A stretch of 64,000 nt of DNA from Deinococcus ficus (GCF_003444775.1 NZ_CP021081.1:2158001-2222000), one strand, 5' to 3'. Counted from the stretch's first letter, positions 31,406 to 43,362 are shown. Program-made: numbers and translations. Notes: generated from the sequence alone by a model not told the origin.

Positions 31406-31448
31406 GCGCCGTCTTGTCGTAACCGGGTACGGCGGTGCTCTCGTCCGG
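31406..31448 (-). promoter_or_regulatory. Guanidine-III riboswitch
   Basis: The RNA contains CCGGACGAG, then CCGCCGUACCCGG and ACGACAAGACGGCGC, the conserved blocks of the guanidine-III (ykkC-III) pseudoknot in the right order and spacing. It sits 20 nt before sugE. The next hairpin carries the Shine-Dalgarno, so control is probably translational. Confidence 0.92.
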
Positions 31449-31610
31449 GTGCCTCCCCGCGAGGTGCGTCAGGAGGATAACGAGGCCGAGTCTACGCACG
31501 GACGCCTGTGCCGTGGTGAGCACCATGTAAGCAGCGGGGTCCCTCACTGGGCGGTGAGCGTTGGTTCATGCTCGGGCGGCCGCAGGCGGCCGGAAGGTAC
31601 CCTCGGCGGT

Positions 31611-31988
31611 ATGACTCCCGTGATCTATGCCCTCTCCAGCACGACGGTGCCCCAGGCCGGCGTGATCGACGTGCCCTGCTACCGGGAGGACGCCTTCAAC
31701 GGGAGAACGGCGCGGCTCGCGTACGAGGAAAAGTGGGTGCCGTTCGACTTTGCCACCCTGACCGAACGGGACCACGATTTGGCGACCGCAGAACGCGGCG
31801 AGGAATGGACCATTCAGGGCGTGGTCGCCGTGGACATGGACTGGCTGGTCGGCGTGATGGACACCACGGCCGCCGCCGGGAAAACCCTGGGCGTGGAGAT
31901 CGACGAGGTCTGGTATTACGTCTCGCCCATGAACATGGAGCCCACCGTGGTGGGGGACGGTTACGTGGTGATCGGGCTGTACCGCTGA
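31611..31988 (+). CDS. Hypothetical protein, 125 aa
   Basis: TACCCT lies 7 nt before the ATG (leaderless). The protein is acidic, with EEKWVPFDFATLTERDHDLA and WLVGVMDTTAAAGKTLGVEI. No signal peptide, no membrane segment and no recognised family. It diverges from sugE. Confidence 0.65.
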   Translation: MTPVIYALSSTTVPQAGVIDVPCYREDAFNGRTARLAYEEKWVPFDFATLTERDHDLATAERGEEWTIQGVVAVDMDWLVGVMDTTAAAGKTLGVEIDEVWYYVSPMNMEPTVVGDGYVVIGLYR

Positions 31989-32222
31989 CACGGGAGGACA
32001 TCGGCCTCGGGATCGAACGACCACTGACGCGTCACTTGCTGGACCGCCGGGCTTGCTGTGGCCTCCAGCCGCCTCAATTCCGTCGGCTCCGGCCCACCGG
32101 GGTGAGGGGAACACCCATCCGCTTCATACACCCCGGGCTGGTCCTTCTGATTCCCTTTCGGCATGGTCCGGGACTGTGAGCTGGGTCCGGCAGGCGGCCC
32201 GCCAGCCGTCAGACTGTCTGCC

Positions 32223-33728
32223 ATGACGGCCTCCCCGTTCCGGTTCAACAACACCTATGCGCGTGAGTTGCAGGGGTTCTACGCGCCCGCACAGCCCGCC
32301 TCCGTTCCCGCACCGAACCTGCTGTTCTTCAACCAGGACCTGGCCCTGGAACTGGGGCTGGACCCCCAGGTGCTGAACGGGCCCGAAGGGACGGCCATCT
32401 TCGCCGGAAATCAGGTTCCGGAAGGCGCCGAGCCGCTCGCGCAGGCCTACGCCGGCCACCAGTTCGGCGGGTTCTCACCTCAGCTGGGTGACGGGCGCGC
32501 CCTGCTGCTGGGCGAGATCACCGATCCGTCCGGACGGCACCGCGACCTCATGCTCAAAGGCTCGGGCCGCACGCCGTTCTCGCGGGGCGGCGACGGCAAG
32601 GCGGCGGTCGGGCCCATGCTGCGGGAGGTGCTGATCGGCGAGTCCATGCACGCACTCGGCATTCCGACCACCCGCGCACTCGCTGTAGCGGGCACGGGCG
32701 AGGCGGTCTACCGTGAGCGGCGGCTGCCCGGCGCCGTGCTGACGCGTGTGGCGGCCAGCCACCTGCGGGTGGGCACCTTCGAGTTCTTCGCCGCACGAGG
32801 GGAAATAAATCGCGTCCGGCAGCTTGCCGACTACGCGATTGCCCGGCATGACCCGGACCTCGCCGGAACCCCTGACCGGTACCTGGCCCTGCTCCGGCGC
32901 GTGGCACAGCGGCAGGCGGCCCTGATCGCGCAGTGGATGAATGTCGGCTTCATTCACGGCGTGATGAACACCGACAACATGACCATTTCCGGCGAGACGA
33001 TCGATTACGGGCCCTGTGCCTTCATGGAGGCGTATGACCCCAGGGCGGTGTTCAGCTCCATTGACCAGGGGGGCCGCTACGCCTACGGCAACCAGCCGCT
33101 GATCGCGCGGTGGAACCTGGCCCGTCTGGCCGAGACCCTGCTGCCGCTCATCGCGGAAGGTGAGGACAAGGAAGCGGCCGCGAACGCCGTTGCCCGGGCC
33201 ACCGAGGTCATCGATGCCTTCCCCGGGTGGTATGCCACGGCGCTGCTGGACGGCCAGAGGGCGAAGCTGGGCCTGCAAGGAGGCGACGATGCCCTGGACC
33301 GCGCGCTCGCGGAGAACTGGTTGGCGCTGCTGCACGAACACCGGGTGGATTTCACGCTCGGGTGGCGCCGCCTTGCCGACGCCGCAGGCGGTGACGACGC
33401 GCCCCTCCGTTCTCTCTTCCCGCACCCGGAAGCGCCCGACGCCTGGCTGGCCCGCTGGCGCTCCCGCCTGGAGGGTGAGAAAGAACAGGCCCTGGACGGG
33501 ATGGAGCGGCCCGAGCGCATGCGCCGCGTCAATCCGGTCGTCATCCCCCGCAACCACCGCGTCGAGGAAGCCCTGGCCGCAGCCTCCGATCAGGCAGATC
33601 TCGTCCCCTTCCAGCGGCTGTTGAGTGCGATCCGGCGCCCCTACGACGAGACGCCCGACCACGCCGAATACACAGAGCCGGCCCGCGCGGAGGTCACGGC
33701 CTGTTACCAGACCTTCTGCGGTACCTGA
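32223..33728 (+). CDS. selO: Protein adenylyltransferase SelO
   Basis: 501 aa. Pseudokinase that AMPylates proteins. AYAGHQFGGFSPQLGDGRAL, LKGSGRTPFSRGGDGKA, MHALGIPTTRALA, HGVMNTDNMTISGETIDYGP are the family motifs. The C-terminus ends CYQTFCGT; many SelO proteins end in a selenocysteine or Cys motif, and the Cys here fits the Cys form. ATG 32223 gives the usual length. Confidence 0.94.
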   Translation: MTASPFRFNNTYARELQGFYAPAQPASVPAPNLLFFNQDLALELGLDPQVLNGPEGTAIFAGNQVPEGAEPLAQAYAGHQFGGFSPQLGDGRALLLGEITDPSGRHRDLMLKGSGRTPFSRGGDGKAAVGPMLREVLIGESMHALGIPTTRALAVAGTGEAVYRERRLPGAVLTRVAASHLRVGTFEFFAARGEINRVRQLADYAIARHDPDLAGTPDRYLALLRRVAQRQAALIAQWMNVGFIHGVMNTDNMTISGETIDYGPCAFMEAYDPRAVFSSIDQGGRYAYGNQPLIARWNLARLAETLLPLIAEGEDKEAAANAVARATEVIDAFPGWYATALLDGQRAKLGLQGGDDALDRALAENWLALLHEHRVDFTLGWRRLADAAGGDDAPLRSLFPHPEAPDAWLARWRSRLEGEKEQALDGMERPERMRRVNPVVIPRNHRVEEALAAASDQADLVPFQRLLSAIRRPYDETPDHAEYTEPARAEVTACYQTFCGT

Positions 33729-33965
33729 CGGAGCATTTCAGGCATGGGAGAGGGCCGTCCACTGCCGTCAATGTGGGAGAAGCAGACCTGCTGCGCGGGG
33801 CCCACACCTGATCTTCGCCAGGATGCCAGGGCCCTCGCGGAGCTCGGCCCCGTTGGATTCAAGGCGAGTTGCAGGGTCTTGGGCCCCGCTCAACCCAATA
33901 AGGCGCATCTGCATGGCCTCAGAGTGTCGGTCCCGTTCCCCTCCCCTGCACTTCTGGCCGCAAAA

Positions 33966-33988
33966 GGAAAAACCCCCGCCTGGGCGGG
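33966..33988 (-). terminator. Terminator of the tRNA-Cys/tRNA-Val unit
   Basis: Minus-strand hairpin CCCGCC-CA-GGCGGG then GGTTTTTCC. Confidence 0.8.
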
Positions 33989-33996
33989 AGCTTCTT

Positions 33997-34071
<75 letters not shown>

Positions 34072-34094
34072 GTGCAGTGTGTTCTGCGGGGTAT

Positions 34095-34171
<77 letters not shown>

Positions 34172-34306
34172 TGCCATCGGCTTTTGCTGTCCCTTGCGGG
34201 CGGCTGGGGGTCTTCCTCTCCAGCGGAAGGAAGAGTAGCACAGGTCTCCGGGTGTGTAAACGGGGGCGCGCCAGGTGGGTGCCGGCGCGCCCCGGACGAG
34301 GGGGCT

Positions 34307-34996
34307 TCAGCGCTGCACGAAGTCGCGCACCTGCGCGTACACGGTGCTGTTCTGGTACAGGCTGCTGTGGCTCAGGCAGGCGGTCTGGGTGTTCGTGGCG
34401 CCGCTCAGGGGCACGCTGCTGTCGGGGTTGATGATCTCGTCGCACGGCGACCACCAGGTGCCGTAGCGGGGCGTGCCGGGCGTCTCGTCCACGCTGTTCA
34501 GATCGGTCAGGAAGCTGGAGCCCTGGCGCATTTCGACGCAGGAGGTGGTCCAGCAGGCGTCGGCGAAGTTCGTGCCGTGGTTCGGGCCGCCCAGCGACAC
34601 CCAGGCGTCCACTTTGGCGTCCCCGCCGAGGTGTTTGAGGTAGTAGCGGCTGGAGAGGCCGCCCATGCTGTGGCTGATGATGTCCACCTGCGTGGCGCCG
34701 GTCTGGTCGAGGATGGCGTCCACCTTCTGCTGGATGAGACCGGCGGTGGTGGCGTTGGATTGCCCGGTGTCGTACGACCAGCTGAAGAGTTGGGTGTCGG
34801 TCCAGCCGTCTTTCTTGAAGTTGCCGATCATGGTGGTCCAGGTGCTGCCGCTGGAGTTGAAGCCGTGCACGAACAGGATGGGGTGACGGGTGACGGGCTG
34901 GGGCTTGCCGAGGCTGGCGAGCGGGGCGTGGGGCGGGGCGCCGCAGGCGGCGAGCAGCAGGGCCAGGGCGGGCAGCAGGGGGGCGGGTCGCTTCAT
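34307..34996 (-). CDS. Secreted alpha/beta-hydrolase lipase lipoprotein
   Basis: 229 aa. Signal peptide with lipobox LLAAC (Cys near 18). [16 protein letters not shown] forms the oxyanion region, ISHSMGG holds the nucleophile Ser, and the catalytic His is probably in [10 protein letters not shown]. Similar to bacterial triacylglycerol lipases. CCAGGAG precedes ATG 34996. Confidence 0.9.
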   Translation of the reverse strand: MKRPAPLLPALALLLAACGAPPHAPLASLGKPQPVTRHPILFVHGFNSSGSTWTTMIGNFKKDGWTDTQLFSWSYDTGQSNATTAGLIQQKVDAILDQTGATQVDIISHSMGGLSSRYYLKHLGGDAKVDAWVSLGGPNHGTNFADACWTTSCVEMRQGSSFLTDLNSVDETPGTPRYGTWWSPCDEIINPDSSVPLSGATNTQTACLSHSSLYQNSTVYAQVRDFVQR

Positions 34997-35174
34997 GGGT
35001 CTCCTGGGGTGGCGGGGCCACGGGGTGAGGAGCGCGCAGGGGGACGGCCGGGGAGCGTGTCGCCTTGAACCGGGTCGAATTTTGGAGGAAGGCCAACGTA
35101 GCAGGTCGTGGCGGGGCGCCGCACCCCCCGTTCGGGGAGGGCGGAGGACATGGGCACACCCGGCGCCTCTTGAC

Positions 35175-35190
35175 GTGAAGTTCACTTCAC
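35175..35190. promoter_or_regulatory. Operator in the ybjN promoter
   Basis: Perfect palindrome GTGAAGT-TC-ACTTCAC lies between TTGACG (35170-35175) and CACACT (35195-35200), exactly in the promoter spacer of the 35207 gene. The bound regulator is unknown. Confidence 0.5.
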
Positions 35191-35206
35191 ATGGCACACT
35201 CGGGCC

Positions 35207-35671
<465 letters not shown>

Positions 35672-35753
35672 GCCACGCGCCCCTGAGCGGCCGGGTTCAT
35701 CCCCGGCCGTTTTTCGTTTCCGCACTCTGGGGCGCTGCTCTACACTTCCGGGC

Positions 35754-36572
35754 ATGACCGGCGGCGCGCACGTGATCGTTCAGACCCCGGAGGAACTGCG
35801 GCGCATCGTGGCGTCCTTCCAGCGGCGCGTGCAGGCCGACCCTGCCTTCCGGCAGCTGATGGAGGCCGTGTGCGGCCACCCGCGCCGCCTGGAGCCCTTC
35901 ACCGCCCAGCCCCGGGGCCTGCCGGGGCTGGGCATGGCGGAGTTCGCGGCGCTGGTGGAACTCCCGTCCTCCACGGTGCGGCACTACCAGCGCCTGGGGC
36001 TGATCACGCCGTACGAGGTGAACGGCAAGTTCCGCTTCTGGATTCACAACCTGATTCAGGTGCAGTCTGTGAAGCAGTGGCGGGACCTGGGCCTGAGCCT
36101 GGAGGACATTCAGGCCCAGCGGGGCCGGGACCGCCTGGGCGGGCAGTCCGTGACGTTCAACCCGGACCCGCGCCGCGCCGCGCCCGGGGGCCTGCCCGGC
36201 AGCCTGAGCGCCCTGGTGACGGAAAAGGCCGTGAGTTTCGGCCTGCCGGGCGGCGGGCAGGCCGGGCCGCTCCGGCCCCTGAATTCCGCGCTGAACCTGC
36301 TGCGGGAAACGGTGTGGCTGCCGCTGGAGGAACAGCGGGTCCGGCCGGAACCGCAGCGGCTGTTCGCGGCGCGCCGGGACGCCGCCGAGGACACCGGCCT
36401 GCCCGACACGGGCCGCCTGCTCAGCGAGGTACAGGCGGCCCGCGCACGGCTGGAGGAGCGCCTGGCGGCCCTGCAGGCGCAGGTGAAGCAGGCCCGGCAG
36501 CTGGAGGCCGCCCTGCTGCTCGCGCAGCTTCCCGGGGACCGGGCGGCGGCCCGAACCTCAGAACAGCCGTGA
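35754..36572 (+). CDS. MerR-like regulator with N-terminal extension
   Basis: 272 aa. Residues 60-120 ([37 protein letters not shown]) form a MerR winged helix, but it starts only after a 55-residue N-terminal region. The C-terminal 50 residues form a coiled coil ([20 protein letters not shown]). TACACT lies 7 nt before ATG. The ligand and target are unknown. Confidence 0.8.
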   Translation: MTGGAHVIVQTPEELRRIVASFQRRVQADPAFRQLMEAVCGHPRRLEPFTAQPRGLPGLGMAEFAALVELPSSTVRHYQRLGLITPYEVNGKFRFWIHNLIQVQSVKQWRDLGLSLEDIQAQRGRDRLGGQSVTFNPDPRRAAPGGLPGSLSALVTEKAVSFGLPGGGQAGPLRPLNSALNLLRETVWLPLEEQRVRPEPQRLFAARRDAAEDTGLPDTGRLLSEVQAARARLEERLAALQAQVKQARQLEAALLLAQLPGDRAAARTSEQP

Positions 36573-36601
36573 CCCCCTCCCTGGTCTGGAGGGGGTCACG
36601 G
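36567..36601. terminator. Bidirectional terminator
   Basis: CCGTGACCCCCTCC/GGAGGGGGTCACGG, 14 bp perfect, between convergent genes. Confidence 0.85.
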
Positions 36602-36613
36602 GCGTGAGCGGTC

Positions 36614-38563
<1,950 letters not shown>

Positions 38564-38641
38564 GAGAACCTCGTTGTGAAGGGCGGCGCAGCCTCGCGCT
38601 GCGTACCGCCGGAGTGACCCGGTCTGACCACCATGCCAGCA

Positions 38642-38680
38642 AAGCGCCTGAAAACCGCGGAGGGGGTTCTCAGGCGCTCA
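38642..38680 (-). promoter_or_regulatory. Possible transcription attenuator before thrS
   Basis: Minus-strand AGCGCCTGA/TCAGGCGCT (9 bp) followed by TTGCT. The 5' arm overlaps the end of the short leader frame. CCGGTCTG (complement of 38745-38752) upstream is an exact complement of CAGACCGG (complement of 38619-38626) downstream, allowing a competing long-range pairing. Confidence 0.5.
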
Positions 38681-38717
38681 GAGTTCGCGTGATCAGTCCG
38701 TGGTCAGGCATGGACAT
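38670..38717 (-). CDS. Possible Thr leader peptide of thrS, 15 aa
   Basis: ATG 38717 opens MSMPDHGLITRTLSA and stops with TGA inside the terminator 5' arm. Two of the last five codons before the arm are Thr (ACG, ACT) with Ile before. The ribosome binding site is weak. Peptide-coupled attenuation of thrS is inferred from position and codons only. Confidence 0.35.
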   Translation of the reverse strand: MSMPDHGLITRTLSA

Positions 38718-38842
38718 TCGTCGCAGCCCCGCAGCGCGCATCACCAGACCGGAGTGACGGGCGAAGGGCTTCATGCCCGGCAGCATAGCGGCCCGGACGC
38801 ATCCGAGGCAACCGGCCAGGTGACCTACCCGTATACAGGAGT

Positions 38843-39676
38843 ATGCCCACGCCCGTCCCCGTTCCCCTGAACACCGAGCCGACGCCCCGCTGGTGGCCTT
38901 GGGCCCGCGCCGCCCTGACTGTGCCCCTGCTGGCCCTGCCGCTGCTGATCCTGCTGCCCCCGCTGCTGAAGGTACCGGCGTACTCGGTCGCCGGCGGGCA
39001 GATCACCGCCCGCAGCGTGGCGTCCCGCACGGTGATTCCCGCCGGCACGCCCGTGCAGGACGTCCCCGTTCGCCTGGACGGCAAGGTCATGGGCAGCGAC
39101 ATGACCGGGTACGTGGTGGGCCGCTTCGACACCCCGAACCGGACGGTGGTGCGGGTGTACTCCGACGGGTCGCACGGCACCCGCGCGCTGGTGTTCGCCA
39201 CGCAGCCCGACCCGACCGTCCTCACGCCCGCGGACCCGCAGGCGCTGCTCGCCGCGTGGCGCGCCGGACAGTCCGGGGAGTACCGGCCGGCCCGCGCCCC
39301 TGGCTTCGACCCGGCCCTGGTGCTGCTCCTGCTGCCGGTGCTGCCGCTGGTGTGGTTCCTGTACAGCTCGCCCCGGGTGCGCTACACGCGCGAGGGCGAC
39401 GCCCTGGTCGTCCGCACGGCCGGGTCCGTCACCCGGCTGCCGCGGTATCAGTCGAGTGCCGTCCTGACCCGGGACGCCCTCGGCGTGCGGCTGTTCGGGT
39501 CCTCCCTGCCCGGGTACTACACCGGGACCTTCGGCACAAACAGCGGGAACGTGCAGGCCGCCGCATCCGTCGCCCGGCCCGGTCAGGCGGTCATCGTCAC
39601 GCACGAGGGCCGCAGGTACTACCTGACGCCCGAGGACCCGCAGGCGCTGGTGGACTGGTTCGGCCGCCGCAGCTGA
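38843..39676 (+). CDS. Membrane protein with two helices and PH-like domains
   Basis: 277 aa. Membrane helices at about 25-43 (LTVPLLALPLLILLPPLL) and 158-175 (ALVLLLLPVLPLVWFLY). The segment YSVAGGQITARS... before, and RYTREGDALVVRTAG after, look like PH-like beta domains; YYLTPEDPQALVDWF at the end matches that type. CAGGAG precedes ATG 38843. Function unknown. Confidence 0.75.
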   Translation: MPTPVPVPLNTEPTPRWWPWARAALTVPLLALPLLILLPPLLKVPAYSVAGGQITARSVASRTVIPAGTPVQDVPVRLDGKVMGSDMTGYVVGRFDTPNRTVVRVYSDGSHGTRALVFATQPDPTVLTPADPQALLAAWRAGQSGEYRPARAPGFDPALVLLLLPVLPLVWFLYSSPRVRYTREGDALVVRTAGSVTRLPRYQSSAVLTRDALGVRLFGSSLPGYYTGTFGTNSGNVQAAASVARPGQAVIVTHEGRRYYLTPEDPQALVDWFGRRS

Positions 39677-39690
39677 CGCGCCGGCATGAA

Positions 39691-39728
39691 GGAAGCGCCC
39701 CACCCAGGACGGGTCGGGGCGCCTTTCC
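39691..39728. terminator. Bidirectional terminator
   Basis: GGAAGCGCCCCACCC-AGGAC-GGGTCGGGGCGCCTTTCC, imperfect long stem between convergent genes. Confidence 0.8.
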
Positions 39729-39737
39729 GTGCGGGGC

Positions 39738-40190
39738 TTACCAGTTCGTGGCGGCGTTCTGGGGCACGTTCGTTCCCTGGCCCTTGGGGTTGGGGCCCCA
39801 CTTGTTCGCGCCGGGCTGGCTGTCCTGAACGTAGAAGTACAGCAGGATCAGCCAGCCGATGAAGGGAATCAGGCCGAGCAGCAGCAGCCAGCCGGAGCGG
39901 CCGGTGTCGTGCATACGGCGCACGGCCACACCGATGGAGGGCAGCAGGACCGCCAGGGTGTACACCAGCAGCAGGATGCTGGAGATCAGGGCAATGCCGG
40001 TCAGGCCGGCGCTGGGCGCGCCGCTCGCGTCGCTCTGCATCGCCATGCCCATCAGGGCGCCCTGCGCGGGGATCTGCAGGACGAACGTGATGATCGCGTT
40101 GATGAGCGTGAACATCCAGTACTCGCGGCGGCGGGCGCGGCCCTTGAAGTCGGCGTAATGGTTCTTGATGACGTTCAGGTAGTCTTGCAT
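39738..40190 (-). CDS. DUF805 membrane protein
   Basis: 150 aa, three to four membrane helices. FKGRARRREYWMF and VRRMHDTGRSGWLLLLGLIP are the family hallmarks. AGGAGA precedes ATG. Function unknown. Confidence 0.92.
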   Translation of the reverse strand: MQDYLNVIKNHYADFKGRARRREYWMFTLINAIITFVLQIPAQGALMGMAMQSDASGAPSAGLTGIALISSILLLVYTLAVLLPSIGVAVRRMHDTGRSGWLLLLGLIPFIGWLILLYFYVQDSQPGANKWGPNPKGQGTNVPQNAATNW

Positions 40191-40289
40191 CTCATCTCCT
40201 TAGCGATGTGAATGGGGTGAGGAAAGAGTAATACGGATGAAGCGCCGCGTGGGGAAGATCTGACGGGGGGATTAGGGGTAGCGTGACCC

Positions 40290-41336
40290 ATGCGTCTGCC
40301 CGGATCACGCCCCTGGCGGCTGGCAGCCCTCCTGCTGCTGACCGCCTGCACGCCCGCCACGCAGGGCCCGGCCACCCTGCCCGACACGGTCGCCGCGCTG
40401 CCCGGGCCGGCCGACCCGGCGCACGTGCGGGTGCTGGTCATGGGGGACCAGGGCAAAGGCGGCGAGGTGCCGGTCCGCGTGGCGCAGGCCATGCAGGCCG
40501 TGTGCGCCCGGGACGGCTGCGACCTGGGCGTGGGCCTGGGGGACAACTTCTACCCGGCCGGGCCGCGGGACGTGGCCTCTCCCCTGTTCCGCGAACGCTT
40601 CGAGGCGCTGTACGGCCCGCTGCGGATGCCATTCCTGATGCTGTCCGGGAACCACGACCAGTCGTGGGTGTGGGGCGGGGACGGCGCGGACCCGGCCGGG
40701 GCGGACGTGCAGGTGGCGTACGCGCGGACACATCCGCAGTGGGTGATGCCGGCCCGCACGTACCGCGCGGCGGTGGGGGACCTCGTGGCGTTCTTCGCGG
40801 TGGACACGGTGCCCCTGGCCTCCTCCCTGCCGTCCGTGCGGCCGGCCGAGCGGCCGGGCGGCCCCTGGGACGCGGCCCAGCGGGCGTGGCTGGCGGGCGC
40901 CCTGGCGGCCAGTCAGGCCCGCTGGAACCTGGTGCTCGGGCATCACCCTCTGTTCAGCAACGGGCGGCACGGAAGCGCCGGGGCCTACGACGGCCTGCCC
41001 TTCCCGTTGCAGCGAGGGGACGCGGTGCGGGAGCTGTACGGCGTGGCGTGCGGCCGCGCGGACGTGCTGCTGGGCGGCCACGATCACCTGCTGGCGCTGT
41101 TCGCGCCGCAGCCGGAGTGCGCGGGCACATGGTCGCTGGTGAGCGGTGCGGCCGGGGAGGTGCGCCCCGGAATGCCGGGGCGGCGCGCGGCGGCCTTCCA
41201 GTCAGACGCGGGGCCGGGGTTCGCGTGGCTGGACGTGACGCCCGACGCGCTGACGGTGCGCCTCTACGTGCTGGACGCGACGGGCGCGGCGCGGTTGGCG
41301 CACGAGGAGCGCATCACAAAGCCGGGCACGCCCTGA
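40290..41336 (+). CDS. Metallophosphoesterase lipoprotein (purple acid phosphatase-like)
   Basis: 348 aa. Lipobox LLTAC near residue 20. The five metal blocks are VLVMGDQGKGG, GVGLGDNFYPAG, LSGNHDQ, VLGHHPLFSNG and LLGGHDHLLAL, as in ACP5-like phosphatases. TAGCGT lies 5 nt before ATG. It acts outside the cytoplasm on an unknown phosphoester. Confidence 0.9.
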   Translation: MRLPGSRPWRLAALLLLTACTPATQGPATLPDTVAALPGPADPAHVRVLVMGDQGKGGEVPVRVAQAMQAVCARDGCDLGVGLGDNFYPAGPRDVASPLFRERFEALYGPLRMPFLMLSGNHDQSWVWGGDGADPAGADVQVAYARTHPQWVMPARTYRAAVGDLVAFFAVDTVPLASSLPSVRPAERPGGPWDAAQRAWLAGALAASQARWNLVLGHHPLFSNGRHGSAGAYDGLPFPLQRGDAVRELYGVACGRADVLLGGHDHLLALFAPQPECAGTWSLVSGAAGEVRPGMPGRRAAAFQSDAGPGFAWLDVTPDALTVRLYVLDATGAARLAHEERITKPGTP

Positions 41337-41366
41337 GAGGGCGGCCCGGCGGATGAGAAGGCGCGC

Positions 41367-41612
41367 TTACAGGCCGGCGGCGGCCAGGAACGCGTCGAGT
41401 TTCTGGGGGCGGAAGCCGCTGAGGCTGTGGGCGGTGTCGCCGCTGACGAGGGTGGGGACGCTGCGGCGCCCGCCGTTCACGCTCATGACGTACTCGGCGG
41501 CCTGCTCGTCTTCCTCGATGTTGATTTCCTGGTAGTCCAGGCCCTTCTGCTGCAGGGCGCGTTTGGCGGCGTGGCAGTCGGGGCACCAGCTGGTCGTGTA
41601 CATCTTGATCAT
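41367..41612 (-). CDS. Glutaredoxin-like (mycoredoxin-type) protein
   Basis: 81 aa. MIKMYTTSWCPDCHAAKRAL has the redox CPDC motif; SVPTLVSGD is the cis-Pro loop. Start ATG 41612 is preferred because TAAACT lies 6 nt upstream; ATG 41618 is just 3' of that box. Reduces mixed disulfides, in Deinococcus probably with bacillithiol. Confidence 0.9.
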   Translation of the reverse strand: MIKMYTTSWCPDCHAAKRALQQKGLDYQEINIEEDEQAAEYVMSVNGGRRSVPTLVSGDTAHSLSGFRPQKLDAFLAAAGL

Positions 41613-41753
41613 GGGCATAGTTTACAAAATAAAGCGGCAGGGGTGTCTTGAGCAGTCCTCAAGATCCGGACTCCCCCCGCCGGACCAGCCGCACCCCGGG
41701 TGCTCAGGCACGCGGCATGACCGCCGGTGGAAAGTAAGAAAGCGCGCCGGACG

Positions 41754-42971
41754 TCAGCCCTCCGCAGCCGGCAGGAACAGCAGACCGTCCATCCGGTCCA
41801 GGCCCTCCGGCTTCAGGGGCACGTAGGCGAAGGACGTGTCCGATCGTCGCACCAGCGAGGCCGGCAACTGGGCCGCCAGCCTCGGCGCCGCGTACAGGAC
41901 TGGTCCTTCTCCCTGCGCCTTCAGGTGACCTTCCAGGGTGTCCGGCGCCGGGTCCGGCAGGCCCCCCCCGTTCCCCAGGGTGGACGCGATGAACGCGTAC
42001 GCCGGTCCCAGGCGACGCGATAGGTGCGCGCCCGCCCCCCACCACTGCACCTCCCCGTGCGGCGGCGTCAGGCGCAGCCGGCCGGGCGTCCGCTGCAGAT
42101 GCGAGTTGTGCGCGAACACCAGCGTGGGCCCGCGGCCCTGCTCGCGCCGCATAATCGTTTCCAGGGTGTCGGCCATCATCAGGTCCCGCAGCGCCAGCAT
42201 GTGCGCCACCCGCGCCGGGCCGGGCGTGGCCATGTTCGCGTGGTACCGCAGCAGACCCAGCGCCGTCCGGGCGTGCACCTCCGCCAGCCAGAAGTCCGGC
42301 CGGTCCTGCAGTTCCGGAGCCTCGCGGGTCAGCAGGGTCAGCAGATCGTCCGCGATCACGCGCAGGGCCTCCGCCGTGGCCTCCCGGCCGACAGACTGCG
42401 CGGGGTCCAGGGCGGCGGCCTCATTCGTCCAGCGGGCGTCCTCCCCGCAGAGGTCCTCGATGGTGCCCGTGGGGGTAACCGGGACCAGGCCGTGCTCCGT
42501 CAGGAAGGCGTGCGCGGCAAGCAGGTGCAGGCGGGGACTGGCGGCCCACATGTTCTCCATCGGCGCGTCGAAGCCGTAGAAGTGCACGCGGTCGGTTCCC
42601 GACCGGGCGGCGTTGAAGGCCCGCAGCCACGCCACCAGTTCCCGGTTCTCCTCGAAGCGGCCGAAGCCGTGGCTGAACCCCCGGGCCATCACGTCATCCA
42701 GGTTGTCGGGGCCGCCCAGCACGAAGTCGTTCACACGCTGGCCCGCGTAAAAGTCACTTTCCAGGGCGATGGACCGGTAACCATGCTCCCGCACCAGCCC
42801 CTGAAACAGCCGGTTGCGCCAGCGCGGGAAGTCCGGGGTGCCATGCGTCGGTTCGCCCAGGCCCAGCAGCTTAGGCCGGGCCGGCAGGGTGGTCAGCAGG
42901 GCGGCAAGGGCAGGCTCCGGGGCGGCCGGGTCAATCGCCCAGCCGGCAGGCAGGGAGGAAAGGATGGTCAT
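41754..42971 (-). CDS. Erythromycin esterase-family protein
   Basis: 405 aa. LGLGEPTHGTPDFPRWRNRL, IALESDFYAGQRVNDFVLGG, FYGFDAPMENMW and LVFAHNSHLQRT are the Ere/succinoglycan-type motifs with the catalytic His in THG. AAAGGAG precedes ATG 42971. Macrolide hydrolysis is possible but many relatives have other substrates. Confidence 0.88.
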   Translation of the reverse strand: MTILSSLPAGWAIDPAAPEPALAALLTTLPARPKLLGLGEPTHGTPDFPRWRNRLFQGLVREHGYRSIALESDFYAGQRVNDFVLGGPDNLDDVMARGFSHGFGRFEENRELVAWLRAFNAARSGTDRVHFYGFDAPMENMWAASPRLHLLAAHAFLTEHGLVPVTPTGTIEDLCGEDARWTNEAAALDPAQSVGREATAEALRVIADDLLTLLTREAPELQDRPDFWLAEVHARTALGLLRYHANMATPGPARVAHMLALRDLMMADTLETIMRREQGRGPTLVFAHNSHLQRTPGRLRLTPPHGEVQWWGAGAHLSRRLGPAYAFIASTLGNGGGLPDPAPDTLEGHLKAQGEGPVLYAAPRLAAQLPASLVRRSDTSFAYVPLKPEGLDRMDGLLFLPAAEG

Positions 42972-43133
42972 GTTTGGCTCCTTTGCCAGAGGGCGCGCCC
43001 GCAATGGCCCTCCCAGCATTCCTGTACCTCATGTGAGCCGGCTTACGAGAAAGCTTTCATGGGAGCTTCATCTTGCGAGTCGTGGATGAGGGTCCGTGTA
43101 CGCCACGGCATGCCCCACCACCCGTCCACGACG

Positions 43134-43157
43134 AAAAAGCCCCCGCCGGGCGGGGGT
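43134..43157 (-). terminator. Original terminator of tRNA-Ile, now left of the island
   Basis: GC-rich hairpin followed on the minus strand by CTTTTTCG. It lies just outside attL and would be downstream of the tRNA if the island were removed. Confidence 0.65.
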
Positions 43158-43161
43158 CTTC

Positions 43162-43209
43162 TCTTGGTGCGGATGCCCAGACTTGAACTGGGGACCTCAC
43201 GCTTATCAG
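43162..43209. repeat. attL: copy of the 3' half of tRNA-Ile
   Basis: 48 bp identical to 47641-47688, spanning the anticodon loop through CCA of tRNA-Ile(GAU). The sequence diverges immediately after, inside the anticodon loop. Confidence 0.92.
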
Positions 43210-43362
43210 CGGTGGGAAATCTACTGCGTAACGAAAACACTGTCCAGCACAGGATATACCAAAAAATACAGGCGTGGCAAAACTTGCTGGAACTCACGAC
43301 ATTCGAGGGTTAGAGTGTTGAAGCAGCCTATTAAATTTCCCGTTCGAACTCCTAGGAGAAGC

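Noticed and set aside
31065..31547. 160-aa version of the SugE protein
   Set aside because: The extra N-terminal codons lie in the guanidine-III riboswitch; the SMR fold starts at MAWILL.
38564..38842. T-box before thrS
   Set aside because: The GGGUGGNACCGCG core is missing; only a partial GGCGGTACG resembles it.
43096..43362. Upstream start of the island ATPase at 43096
   Set aside because: That part crosses attL and host sequence; ATG 43363 has a strong AGGAGAA site and the composition changes there.
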